Positions 23,892-32,578 of a stretch of DNA of 34,158 nt are shown here, in pieces; within the stretch, counting starts at the first letter, position 1; every line of letters starts with the position of its first letter. The notes under the pieces are model-generated. The model ran no database searches. It was not told where the DNA came from and was given only the letters and a program-made list of their open reading frames with translations. The DNA comes from a bacterium (GTDB taxonomy: Bacteria > UBP6 > JAFGXH01), in the NCBI GenBank assembly GCA_027064085.1, contig JAMOQH010000144.1, positions 1 through 34,158 on the forward strand. The letters are read 5' to 3'. The position numbers and the translations under genes are program-made.

Positions 23892-25094
23892 ATGTTTAAT
23901 GTAGCAAAAATAAGAAAGGATTTTCCTTTTTTACAAAACAACAGTATTGCTTATTTTGATAATGGGGCAACTTCACTAAAACCTAAAAGTGTTATTGATG
24001 AAGTTTTATATCATTATAATTATGAGTCGGTAAATGTTAATAGAGGGGTTTATAAATTAAGCCAAATTGCTACTCAAAAATTTGATGAAACAAGAAATAC
24101 AGTAAAAGATTTTATTAATGCAAAGCGTAAAGAAGAAGTTATTTTTACTAAAGGTACAACGGATAGTATTAATTTATTGGCTTTATCTTATGGAGAATTA
24201 TTAAATGAAGGAGATGAAATAATTATTTCTCAAATGGAGCATCATGCAAATTTTGTACCATGGCAAATGCTTAGAGATAAAAAAGGGATAGTGTTAAAAA
24301 TGATTCCTATTGATGAAAATGGGGAATTAATTTATGATGAGTTTTTAAAATTATTAACTCCTAAAACTAGGCTGTTGTCCATAACATGGGTTAGTAATTT
24401 GTTAGGTACTATTAATAACATAGAGCAAATAGTTAAAGATGCTCATAGGTTAGGCGTAATTGTAAGTGTAGATGGAGCACAAGCTGTCCCTCATTTAAAA
24501 ATAGATGTTCAAAAACTTGATATAGATTTTTTATCATTTTCTGCACATAAAATGTATGGACCAACTGGAGTAGGTGTTTTATACGGTAAAAAAGAATTAT
24601 TAGAAAAAATGCCTCCTGTTTTTGGTGGTGGAGATATGATAGATAAAGTCACATTAGAAAAAACCACTTATAACACTTTACCTCATAAGTTTGAAGCAGG
24701 AACTCCTAATGTTGCAGATGTAATTGCTTTTAAAAAATCTATTGAGTACCTAAACAACATAGGAATTGAAAATATTGCTAATTATGAACAACAATTACTT
24801 AATTATGCTATGGAAAAGTTAAGTAGATTTGATGATTTAAGTATAATTGGAATTAGTAGTCACAAAAGTGCTACTATTTCATTTACAATTAAGGATGTTC
24901 ATCCTCAAGATATCGGTATGTTGCTCGATGAAAAAGGGATTGCAGTAAGGACTGGTCACCATTGTGCACAACCAGCACTAGCTAAATTTAATTTAAAGGC
25001 AACGGCAAGAGCTAGTTTTGCTTTTTATAATACAAAAGAAGAAATAGATAAGTTTATAGATGGAATTAATTATATATATGATATTTTTAAATAG
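23892..25094 (+). CDS. sufS: Cysteine desulfurase SufS
   Basis: 400 residues from ATG 23892, with TTGGAG upstream; the frame begins 21 bases earlier inside sufD. PLP-dependent class V aminotransferase fold. Lys220 in SAHKMYGPTG holds PLP, and Cys358 in RTGHHCAQP is the persulfide-forming residue. The loop around the Cys is the group II type, normally stimulated by SufE or SufU, but neither gene is visible here. It supplies sulfur to SufBCD. Confidence 0.97.
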   Translation: MFNVAKIRKDFPFLQNNSIAYFDNGATSLKPKSVIDEVLYHYNYESVNVNRGVYKLSQIATQKFDETRNTVKDFINAKRKEEVIFTKGTTDSINLLALSYGELLNEGDEIIISQMEHHANFVPWQMLRDKKGIVLKMIPIDENGELIYDEFLKLLTPKTRLLSITWVSNLLGTINNIEQIVKDAHRLGVIVSVDGAQAVPHLKIDVQKLDIDFLSFSAHKMYGPTGVGVLYGKKELLEKMPPVFGGGDMIDKVTLEKTTYNTLPHKFEAGTPNVADVIAFKKSIEYLNNIGIENIANYEQQLLNYAMEKLSRFDDLSIIGISSHKSATISFTIKDVHPQDIGMLLDEKGIAVRTGHHCAQPALAKFNLKATARASFAFYNTKEEIDKFIDGINYIYDIFK

Positions 25095-25103
25095 GAGATT
25101 ATT

Positions 25104-25697
25104 ATGAGTAATATACAAATCATAGTACAAATGACGCCAAACCCAAATGCTTTAAAGTTTGTTGTAAATAAAGATGTAATAAGTGAAGGAAAAATAACTT
25201 ATAACTCACTTGAAGAAGCAACAACACCACTAGCTGCTTTACTGTTTGCATTAAATGGAATAAAGCAGGTTCATTTTTATGAAAACATAATTACGATTAC
25301 AAAATGGCCACATGAAGATTGGGCAGAACTAGAAGATAAAATAAAATCAGTTATTGAAAATCAAATGCCTGAACATGATAGTAATATTCAAACCATTGTA
25401 GCAAAGCCTTCATCTCATAATTCAGAGGGGAAAACAGATTTAAGTGAGATGAATAGTGAATTTCTTGCTCTTAATGCTGTTTTTGACTCTATGATAAGAC
25501 CAGCTTTACAAAGAGATGGTGGAGATATTGATATAGTTGATATTCAAGATAATGTTGTAACTGTAAACTATCAAGGAGCATGTCATGGTTGTCCAAGTGC
25601 ATCTATAGGAACTTTACAATATATAAAAGCAATAGTAAATGAATATGACCCTGATTTAGATGTAAAACTAGAGGAAGAAGACGATAATTATTGGTAG
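25104..25697 (+). CDS. Nfu-type Fe-S carrier (Nfu N domain + NifU-like C domain)
   Basis: 197 residues. The N-terminal domain (1-90) starts with QMTPNPNALKFVV, the hallmark of Nfu_N domains as in mitochondrial Nfu1. The C-terminal NifU-like domain (~120-195) has LQRDGGDIDIVDI and the cluster ligands Cys160 and Cys163 in CHGCPSAS. The enzyme class passes [4Fe-4S] clusters from the scaffold to target proteins. It follows sufS by nine bases with ribosome site AGGAGA and is probably the last gene of the operon. Confidence 0.95.
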   Translation: MSNIQIIVQMTPNPNALKFVVNKDVISEGKITYNSLEEATTPLAALLFALNGIKQVHFYENIITITKWPHEDWAELEDKIKSVIENQMPEHDSNIQTIVAKPSSHNSEGKTDLSEMNSEFLALNAVFDSMIRPALQRDGGDIDIVDIQDNVVTVNYQGACHGCPSASIGTLQYIKAIVNEYDPDLDVKLEEEDDNYW

Positions 25698-26043
25698 GAT
25701 AAGTAATAATTTCCTATCTATTTCGCAAGAGATAATCACATACTAGGCTCACATAACCCATTTCATATTAATTTTTTAGGAATAAAGCTAAAAAAATAAT
25801 TCGCGACATTTTTGTCCCTATGTTATTTAATTGTGTAATATATTACACAATTAAATAACATAATTATAATATGAAAATAAAGTTATTTGTGATGTTTTTA
25901 CTTTGTTTTTACTTTGTTCACTTAGATTTCACAAATAAGCTATAAAATTTTAACATTTAAGGAAATTAAGTTGCTGTTGTTAAATATGTGAAGATTTTAT
26001 GGTTATCTAATAATTGATAATTAACTATTTTTTAGGAGGTTTT
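25698..26043. other. 346-bp intergenic region with several palindromes
   Basis: No ORF of note. It contains a T-rich/A-rich hairpin (TTTTTTAG at 25772-25779 with CTAAAAAA at 25788-25795), which may end suf transcription. It also contains the 44-bp palindrome at 25819-25862, an inverted repeat TTATTTGTGA / TCACAAATAA (25883-25892 and 25929-25938), and two direct copies of GTTTTTACTTTG between the arms of the latter. The ribosome site TAGGAGG of the next gene closes the region. Confidence 0.7.
25819..25862. repeat. Perfect 44-bp palindrome
   Basis: Positions 25819-25840 are exactly complementary to 25841-25862 with no spacer. The sequence is almost all A/T (half-site TATGTTATTTAATTGTGTAA...). 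No T-tract follows, so it is not a standard terminator. It may be a cruciform, a regulator site or a remnant of a mobile element. Confidence 0.95.
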
Positions 26044-29000
26044 ATGAAATATTTATTTCTTTTTATCACAGCGTTGTTTATATTGCAAGGTTGTTCTGAT
26101 GAAGGTACAAGTACTGCAAAAAAGGAATGCCGAAGCGATTCTGAATGTAAAGAGTGGCAGGTATGTAATGACAGTAGTAAGTGTGAATTAAAAGAGGGTA
26201 TGTGTGAGAAAGATGTTGATTGTACTGATGAAATCAAGGTAAAGTGCTCTTTTGAGCATACTTGTGTAGAGCCAGTTGAAGTGGAGGGTTGTACTGCAGA
26301 AGGTAATGAATGTGTAAATAATACTAATGGTAAAACTGTATGTATTGATGATAAATGTGCAGAGCCTGTTGAAGTAGAAGATTGTACAGAAGAAGGTAAT
26401 GAGTGTGCAAATAATACTAATGGTAAAACTGTATGTGGAAGTGACAAAAAATGTCAATTGCCACCTAATGTTGAAAATTGTACAGAAGAAGGCAATGAGT
26501 GTGCAAATAATACTAATGGTAAAACTGTATGTGTTGATGATAAATGTGCAGAGCCTGTTGAAGTAGAAAATTGCACAGCAGAAGGTAATGAATGTGCAAA
26601 TAATACTAATGGTAAAACTGTATGTGTTGATGATAAATGTGCAGAGCCTGTTGAAGTAGAAGATTGTACAGCAGAAGGCAATGAGTGTGCAAATAATACT
26701 AATGGTAAAACTGTATGTGTTGATGATAAATGTGCAGAGCCTGTTGAAGTAAAAGATTGTACAGAAGATGGTAACGAATGTGCAAATAATACTAATGGTG
26801 CAACAGAATGCAAGGATAATAAATGTCTTGTTCCTGGTTGTGAAGCTAGTGAAGAAATTTGTGATGGTATTGATAATGATTGTGATGGAAGTACTGATGA
26901 AGATTTGACTGCCCCAAAAGCTGATAAACAATTTGGAGTTTGTGAAAACTCTTTGAAAGTTTGTGATGGAGTTAATGGTTGGGTTGAACCTGATTATAGT
27001 CAAATTGCTAATTATGAAGAAACAGAAACCTCATGTGATGAAATTGATAATGATTGTGATAATGCTGTTGATGAAGGATGTGGTGGTTGTACTGACGGTG
27101 CTAAAAAAGATTGCGGTGTTGATGTTGGAAGCTGTGAAAAAGGGCAACAAACTTGTGAAAATGGTGTTTGGGGAGATTGTATTGGTGGCGTAACCCCAAC
27201 TGAAGAAGTTTGTGATGGTAAAGATAATGATTGTAATGGTGATATAGATGACAATTTAGTTGCTCCTAATGCAGAAAATCAAGATGGCGTTTGTGCTAAT
27301 AGTAAAAAAGTATGTGCTTTGGATACAGAAGATAACACTGTCAAATGGTTGGAACCTGATTATACACAAATTGCTAATTATGAAGAAACTGAAACATTAT
27401 GTGATGGCTTGGACAATGATTGTAATGGTGAAACAGATGAGGGATTAACAACTATTTATTATAGAGATGAAGATGGAGATACTTTTGGTAAGCCAAGTGA
27501 TTCTGTAGAAGCATGTAGTGCTCCTGATGGATATGTAGAAAGAGGAAGTGATTGTAAAGATGATGATGCTGATATAAATCCAGGAGCTGTTGAATTATGT
27601 GATGGTATTGATAATAATTGTGATGGACATGCAGATGAAGGCTTTGTAAATACTGATGGAGATGCTTTACCTGATTGTATGGATACTGATGATGATGATG
27701 ATGGTGACCCTGATACTACAGACTGTGCTCCACTTGATGCAACAATTAATCATAGTGCAGCAGAAGCATGTGATACAGTAGATAACAATTGTGATGGAAG
27801 TGTTGATGAAGGATGTCCATGTGTTGCTGGTGAGACACAAGAATGTGGCTCTTCTAATGTTGGAGAATGTAAAAAAGGAACTCAAACATGTGATAATACT
27901 GGCACATGGGGAGATTGTGTTGGAGTGGTTGAATCGGTAGATGAAATTTGTGATGGTAAGGATAACAATTGTGATGGCTCTATAGATGAAAATTTTACCG
28001 ATACTGACAACGACAAGCAGGCAGATTGTATCGACCCAGATGATGATAATGATGGAATCAGTGATTTAAATGATAACTGTCAGTTTACTCCAAATGCTGA
28101 TCAGATTAATTCTGATGATGATGCTGAAGGTGATGCTTGTGATTCTGATGATGATAATGATGGAGATCCTGATAATACCGACTGTGCACCACTTGATGCA
28201 TCAATTAATCATAGTGCCGCAGAAGCATGTGATACAGTTGACAATAACTGTGATGGTACTACTGATGAGTATTGTAATTGTGTTGATGGAAATACACAAG
28301 AATGTGGTACTGATGCTGGAGAGTGTGTAAAAGGAACTCAAACATGTGAAAATGGTGCATGGGGTGAATGTGTTGGTGAAGTAAAACCTTCTCCTGAAGT
28401 TTGTGATGGTAAAGATAATGATTGTGATGGAAAAACTGATACTGATGATAATACACTTGAAGTAGCTCCTTTAGCAGATAATCAAAATGGTATTTGTAAT
28501 GGAAGTAAAAAAGTTTGTGCAGGTCCAAATGGATGGGTAGACCCTGTTTATTCTGATTTACCTGATTATGAAGCAGATGATACATCATGTAATGGTATTG
28601 ATAATAACTGTAGTGGTGAAAATGATGAGGGGTATGTTGTTACTGATACTTCATGTGGAGTAGGTGAATGCCTTGCCTCAGGAAATCTTGAATGTCAAGA
28701 TGGAGAGGAAGTAGATACATGTATTGCAGGTGAACCATCTGATGAAGTATGTGATGGTAAAGACAATAACTGTGATGGTGATGTTGATGATAATGGTTTA
28801 CTTGATATTGCACCTGATGCTGATATGCAAGACGGTGTTTGTGCCGGAAGTAAAAAGGTTTGTAATGGTGCAGATGGTTGGGGAGAACCTGATTATACTT
28901 TGATAGATGCCTATGAATCAGAAGAAGTAACATGTGATGATTTGGATAATGATTGTGATGCAAGTACAGATGAAAACCCAATTGAATTATGTACAAGTAG

Positions 29001-30264
29001 TTCAATAGACAATCCTACCATAAAGGCTTGTATTAAAGATATTAATACTCAACAATCTTCTTGTAAGCAAGTTTTAGCTCATGTTTCCTATTTAGCATTA
29101 GGATATCAACATTCATGTGCATTTAATTCTGATAGATTAGCTAATGGAGAGGCTTATTGTTGGGGAGATAATGAAAGAGGTGAGTTAGGTAACGCAAATA
29201 ATACAAATTACTATACCCCTAGAAAAGTAGATAGTAGTTTAGAAGCTGATTTAGTTATGGAGAGTGATTCATCTGTGTTATCAAATTGTTCATTAATGGC
29301 AGATGGTTCTATAAAATGTTGGGGAAGTAATGTTTTTGGGCAACTTGGAAGTGGAGATAATGATGATTCAAATATTCCTGTAGCTGTTCAAGTTTCATCA
29401 GGTTTCGGAACTGATGATTTAAGTGACATTATTAATATATCTGTAGGAACAGGGCATGTTTGTTCTGTATATGATGATGGAGATGATAACTTTGTTTATT
29501 GTTGGGGTCATAATGATAAAGGACAATTAGGAGATAATTCAACTAACAACAGAAATTATGCTGTTAAAGTAAGAACTAAAAATCCTAATGGTTATGGAAA
29601 TACAGACCTTGTTGATGTTGAAAAAGTTGTTGCAGGATTTGCTCATTCTTGTGCATTAATGGAAAATAATAAAGTGTACTGTTGGGGTGATAATTCAAAA
29701 GGTCAATTAGGAGATGATAGTAATGAAGATTATTCAGAATTAGCTATTGAGGTACCTAATTTAGATAATGTTGTTGATATTGTAGCGGGAGCTAACTTTA
29801 CTTGTGTTAACTACATAAATGATGCTGGAACTGCATTTGATATTAAATGTTGGGGTGATAATTCAGATAAACAGATTAAAGATAGTCTTTTAGCTACATA
29901 TGATGAACCTGTTTCTCTTGGCATGAGCAATGTTGATGATTTTGTTGCTAACGGAGCTGATATTTGTTATCTACTTGACACAGATGTAATTCAATGTCAT
30001 GGGGATAATAGTAAAAATCAATTAGGTGCTTCAAGCCCTAATGTTCTTTCAGGAACAAAAGGTTATAATATTGTTAGTGGTGATTTAGGTGTTAAGCATA
30101 TTTGTGTTATTGTTAATGGAGATTCTAATCATAACTATAGAGCCGTTATGTGTAGAGGCTTAAATGATGAAGGTCAAGATGGAGTTGGATATTTGAGTAG
30201 TAATCCAGACTATTTAAAGGATTTTCACTTTGTTCTTGCTGGTCAACAACCAGAAAATAACTAA
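26044..30264 (+). CDS. Giant Cys-rich lipoprotein with MopE-type and RCC1-like repeats
   Basis: 1406 residues from ATG 26044, with TAGGAGG upstream. Lipobox L-Q-G-C, Cys17 acylated. Residues ~78-264 hold six 31-32-residue Cys repeats (C-T-x-E-G-N-E-C-A-N-N-T-N-G-K-T-V-C). Residues ~270-1000 hold about ten MopE-type units (C-D-G-x-D-N-D-C-D-G-x-x-D-E), often preceded by Cys-rich spacers, with thrombospondin-3-like Asp runs (DTDDDDDGDPD, DPDDDNDG). These are likely Ca2+-binding. Residues ~1008-1406 form RCC1-like blades with H-S-C-A...V-Y-C-W-G-D-N...G-Q-L-G. MopE-type repeats are known from Methylococcus and from myxobacterial surface proteins. It is probably a cell-surface adhesin or binding protein. 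Confidence 0.93.
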   Translation: MKYLFLFITALFILQGCSDEGTSTAKKECRSDSECKEWQVCNDSSKCELKEGMCEKDVDCTDEIKVKCSFEHTCVEPVEVEGCTAEGNECVNNTNGKTVCIDDKCAEPVEVEDCTEEGNECANNTNGKTVCGSDKKCQLPPNVENCTEEGNECANNTNGKTVCVDDKCAEPVEVENCTAEGNECANNTNGKTVCVDDKCAEPVEVEDCTAEGNECANNTNGKTVCVDDKCAEPVEVKDCTEDGNECANNTNGATECKDNKCLVPGCEASEEICDGIDNDCDGSTDEDLTAPKADKQFGVCENSLKVCDGVNGWVEPDYSQIANYEETETSCDEIDNDCDNAVDEGCGGCTDGAKKDCGVDVGSCEKGQQTCENGVWGDCIGGVTPTEEVCDGKDNDCNGDIDDNLVAPNAENQDGVCANSKKVCALDTEDNTVKWLEPDYTQIANYEETETLCDGLDNDCNGETDEGLTTIYYRDEDGDTFGKPSDSVEACSAPDGYVERGSDCKDDDADINPGAVELCDGIDNNCDGHADEGFVNTDGDALPDCMDTDDDDDGDPDTTDCAPLDATINHSAAEACDTVDNNCDGSVDEGCPCVAGETQECGSSNVGECKKGTQTCDNTGTWGDCVGVVESVDEICDGKDNNCDGSIDENFTDTDNDKQADCIDPDDDNDGISDLNDNCQFTPNADQINSDDDAEGDACDSDDDNDGDPDNTDCAPLDASINHSAAEACDTVDNNCDGTTDEYCNCVDGNTQECGTDAGECVKGTQTCENGAWGECVGEVKPSPEVCDGKDNDCDGKTDTDDNTLEVAPLADNQNGICNGSKKVCAGPNGWVDPVYSDLPDYEADDTSCNGIDNNCSGENDEGYVVTDTSCGVGECLASGNLECQDGEEVDTCIAGEPSDEVCDGKDNNCDGDVDDNGLLDIAPDADMQDGVCAGSKKVCNGADGWGEPDYTLIDAYESEEVTCDDLDNDCDASTDENPIELCTSSSIDNPTIKACIKDINTQQSSCKQVLAHVSYLALGYQHSCAFNSDRLANGEAYCWGDNERGELGNANNTNYYTPRKVDSSLEADLVMESDSSVLSNCSLMADGSIKCWGSNVFGQLGSGDNDDSNIPVAVQVSSGFGTDDLSDIINISVGTGHVCSVYDDGDDNFVYCWGHNDKGQLGDNSTNNRNYAVKVRTKNPNGYGNTDLVDVEKVVAGFAHSCALMENNKVYCWGDNSKGQLGDDSNEDYSELAIEVPNLDNVVDIVAGANFTCVNYINDAGTAFDIKCWGDNSDKQIKDSLLATYDEPVSLGMSNVDDFVANGADICYLLDTDVIQCHGDNSKNQLGASSPNVLSGTKGYNIVSGDLGVKHICVIVNGDSNHNYRAVMCRGLNDEGQDGVGYLSSNPDYLKDFHFVLAGQQPENN
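26275..26835 (+). repeat. 93-bp tandem repeats coding for Cys modules
   Basis: Six in-frame units (five of 93 bases, one of 96) encode the 31/32-residue Cys modules of the giant lipoprotein. Units 4 and 5 are nearly identical at the DNA level, suggesting recent duplication or conversion. Confidence 0.9.
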
Positions 30265-30278
30265 TAATTTTTTTATTG

Positions 30279-30330
30279 GGGCAGAATAAATTATTCTGCC
30301 CTTCGTTCAACCCCATAAAATGGGTTTTCA
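30279..30330 (+). terminator. Hairpins after the giant lipoprotein gene
   Basis: GGGCAGAATAA (30279-30289) and TTATTCTGCCC (30291-30301) form a perfect 11-bp arm pair around one base. A second hairpin, CCCAT-AAA-ATGGG inside TTCAACCC...GGGTTTTC, follows at 30306-30330. The downstream tail is only moderately T-rich. Confidence 0.6.
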
Positions 30331-30398
30331 CTTGAAAATTTAACTAAAACACTGTAAATATAGAATTTAAGTATTTTATTTAAATTTTAGGATATTTT

Positions 30399-30851
30399 AT
30401 GAAAATATTAATAGATGCAGATGCTTGTCCGGGAGTAGTCAAAGAAATATTATATAAGGTTTCACATAGATTGAATTTAAAATTAATTTTTGTGGCTAAT
30501 CAATACATGAAATTTCCATCAACTTCGTTGATTAGTTCTGTAATTGTTAAGGCAGGTCCTGATGAAGCGGATAATCATATAGTTGAAATAATGGAAAGTG
30601 GTGATTTAATTATTACAGAAGATATTCCTTTAGCAGATAGAGTTGTTAAAAAAGGTGGTACAATTATTACTCCAAGAGGAAAGTTATTAACTGAAAATAA
30701 TATTTCACAAAAGTTGGCTGTTAGAAATTTAATGAATGATTTAAGAAACGAAGGAATAATGACAGGTGGTCCAAAATCATTTGGCAATAAGGAAAAGCAG
30801 TTGTTTGCAAATGCGCTTGATAAGTTTTTAACAAAAGCTTTAAGAAAATAA
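30399..30851 (+). CDS. YaiI/YqxD (DUF188) family protein
   Basis: 150 residues, the normal length. It opens with MKILIDADACPG, the D-A-D-A-C-P signature of the family, and has ITEDIPLADRVVKKG and TPRGKLL, both conserved. The family has a PIN-like nuclease fold with several conserved Asp, but its biological role is not established. No signal peptide. It stands alone on the plus strand between the lipoprotein and nuclease genes. Confidence 0.92.
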   Translation: MKILIDADACPGVVKEILYKVSHRLNLKLIFVANQYMKFPSTSLISSVIVKAGPDEADNHIVEIMESGDLIITEDIPLADRVVKKGGTIITPRGKLLTENNISQKLAVRNLMNDLRNEGIMTGGPKSFGNKEKQLFANALDKFLTKALRK

Positions 30852-31010
30852 GAAACTTGTAAGAATACAATTTCTAATCTCTTTGCTAAGTCGTAACTGC
30901 TTGACTTTAACAAATAAATGTATTTCATTGAAAATTGCAGAGGTTTTTCTTGCGAATTTGGAAATATGAGTTATAATAGAGAGTGGCTAGATTTTAGAAT
31001 AAGGAGGGGA

Positions 31011-32189
31011 ATGTACCTAGCACCATTAAATTATGATAGATTCTTTAAAAAGGTATTCGGGCAAAAGAAATTTGCTAGGGCCTTTTTACAGGATTTTCTT
31101 GATATAAAAATAGAAGATATAGAAATTCTTGAAAGAAAGAACTTTATAACAGATAAAGCCTTACCTGTTGAATTTGATTACAGGTGTAAACTTGATAATG
31201 GTGAAATTGTTATAGTTGAAATGCAACAATGGTATAAAACCGATGTTATTAAAAGATTTTATTTATACCATGCTTTATCAACTTCTTTACAACTTGAAAC
31301 TCTCGAAGAGCAAATAGTTTCCATTGATTCACAAACGGGTAATATAATCAAAGATAAACTTTATAATGATTTAAAACCTGCTATTACTTTAATTTGGATG
31401 GTAGATGACACTTTAAACTTTAAAGAAGACTTTGTAAGCTTTAAAATGGGAGTTGAAGAATTACATGATTTTGTAAAAGATAATGAGTTATGGACTAAAC
31501 CTTTTGAGCAAATCCTTAAAGAGAGAGAAAGAGTTTTAAATATACAAAATAATGATACCAAAGGATTAAATTTTTTATCAGAAAGTAGACTAACTTTTAT
31601 TTTTCAGAAGAATATAGTTAAAAACTTAAAAAATAATAAAAATAAAAACGGTAAATATGGTAAATGGTTTGATTTTGCCAAAAAAACCAACAATAAAAAG
31701 AATAAAAGAGCTGATTTTAAAAACTACAAAGATGATAAATTATTTATGGAAATAATGAATATTCTTTTAAAGGATAGATTAACAGAAGAAGAAATTAAAT
31801 ACATTACTAAAGAAGACGAATTAAAGGAAGCATATTTAAAATATACCTCTGTTATCATAGAAAAGGAAAAAAAGGTTATAGAAACTTCAAAAAAACTTAA
31901 AAAGCTTTCAGGAGAGGTTGAGAATCTTTCAGGAGAGGTTGAGAATCTTTCAGGAGAGGTTGAGAATCTTTCAGGAGAAGTGGAAAGTCTTTCTAAAAAA
32001 GCAAAAGAAGCAGAGAAAAGAGAAGAAGAAGCAAAAAAAGAAAAAGAAGAGGCTCTAAGAGAAAAAGAAAAAGCCCGAATAGAAAAAAAATTAATGATAG
32101 AGAATATGTTGAATTCAGGTTTATCTGTTAAGGATATTGCTAAGTTTACAGGTTTAACTCCTTCTGAAATTAAGAATATAACTAATTAA
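31011..32189 (+). CDS. Rpn-family PD-(D/E)XK nuclease / putative transposase
   Basis: 392 residues from ATG 31011, chosen for the strong AAGGAGGG just upstream over a longer frame to 30918. The N-terminal domain has LNYDRFFKKVFG and the PD-(D/E)XK core VEFDYRC...IVIVEMQQW, with Asp56, Glu70 and Gln72 as likely metal ligands. This family includes the E. coli Rpn (YhgA-like) recombination-promoting nucleases. Residues ~290-360 are a charged coiled coil containing LSGEVEN repeated three times plus LSGEVES (299-326). The C-terminal 30 residues (MLNSGLSVKDIAKFTGLTPSEIKNI) look like a small helix-turn-helix. It may act in DNA exchange; mobility is not shown. Confidence 0.9.
   Translation: MYLAPLNYDRFFKKVFGQKKFARAFLQDFLDIKIEDIEILERKNFITDKALPVEFDYRCKLDNGEIVIVEMQQWYKTDVIKRFYLYHALSTSLQLETLEEQIVSIDSQTGNIIKDKLYNDLKPAITLIWMVDDTLNFKEDFVSFKMGVEELHDFVKDNELWTKPFEQILKERERVLNIQNNDTKGLNFLSESRLTFIFQKNIVKNLKNNKNKNGKYGKWFDFAKKTNNKKNKRADFKNYKDDKLFMEIMNILLKDRLTEEEIKYITKEDELKEAYLKYTSVIIEKEKKVIETSKKLKKLSGEVENLSGEVENLSGEVENLSGEVESLSKKAKEAEKREEEAKKEKEEALREKEKARIEKKLMIENMLNSGLSVKDIAKFTGLTPSEIKNITN
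31905..31988 (+). repeat. 21-bp tandem repeat in the Rpn gene
   Basis: Four 21-base units (CTTTCAGGAGAGGTTGAGAA + T), three identical and the fourth diverged, code for one coiled-coil heptad each. Confidence 0.92.
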
Positions 32190-32311
32190 TTATATTTCAA
32201 TTAGAAATTAAAAATGAGTATTTCTGGCTAGATTTAAGTAGAAATAGTTTGACAAAGAAATAAATTAGTGCTAAAAAGCACGGGTAAATACTTAAAAGGG
32301 TAATGAAAGTG

Positions 32312-32441
32312 CTACAAACTACAAACTACAAACTACAAACTACAAACTACAAACTACAAACTACAAACTACAAACTACAAACTACAAACTACAAACTACA
32401 AACTACAAACTACAAACTACAAACTACAAACTACAAACTAC
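32312..32441 (+). repeat. (CTACAAA)18 heptanucleotide tandem tract
   Basis: CTACAAA is repeated 18 times without error from 32312 to 32437, then continues as CTAC. Forward translation in any frame gives the same seven codons (L-Q-T-T-N-Y-K) with no stop. An ATG at 32303 opens a frame that runs through all copies into the exported protein behind it. Confidence 0.97.
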
Positions 32442-32578
32442 CTATTTTACCATATTCTATTATTTTTTACAAAAAACTTGTATTCATTTCTTTAAGAAAA
32501 AGGTCTCCTTCTTTGGATAATATGTTGAAAGAATTAACTGTAAATTTAAACATTGATTATTATAGAAAGGGAGAAAAA

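Noticed and set aside
25819-25862. Chromosome dimer resolution (dif) site
   Set aside because: It lacks the dif arm and spacer layout I know, and no xer gene is near.
26188-27003. Long minus-strand ORFs opposite the giant lipoprotein
   Set aside because: They mirror the repeat-rich Cys modules, have no ribosome sites, and give low-complexity proteins.
32312-32441. CRISPR or coding repeat protein
   Set aside because: The 7-base unit is a simple tandem repeat; the in-frame LQTTNYK translation is probably incidental unless the upstream ATG is used.
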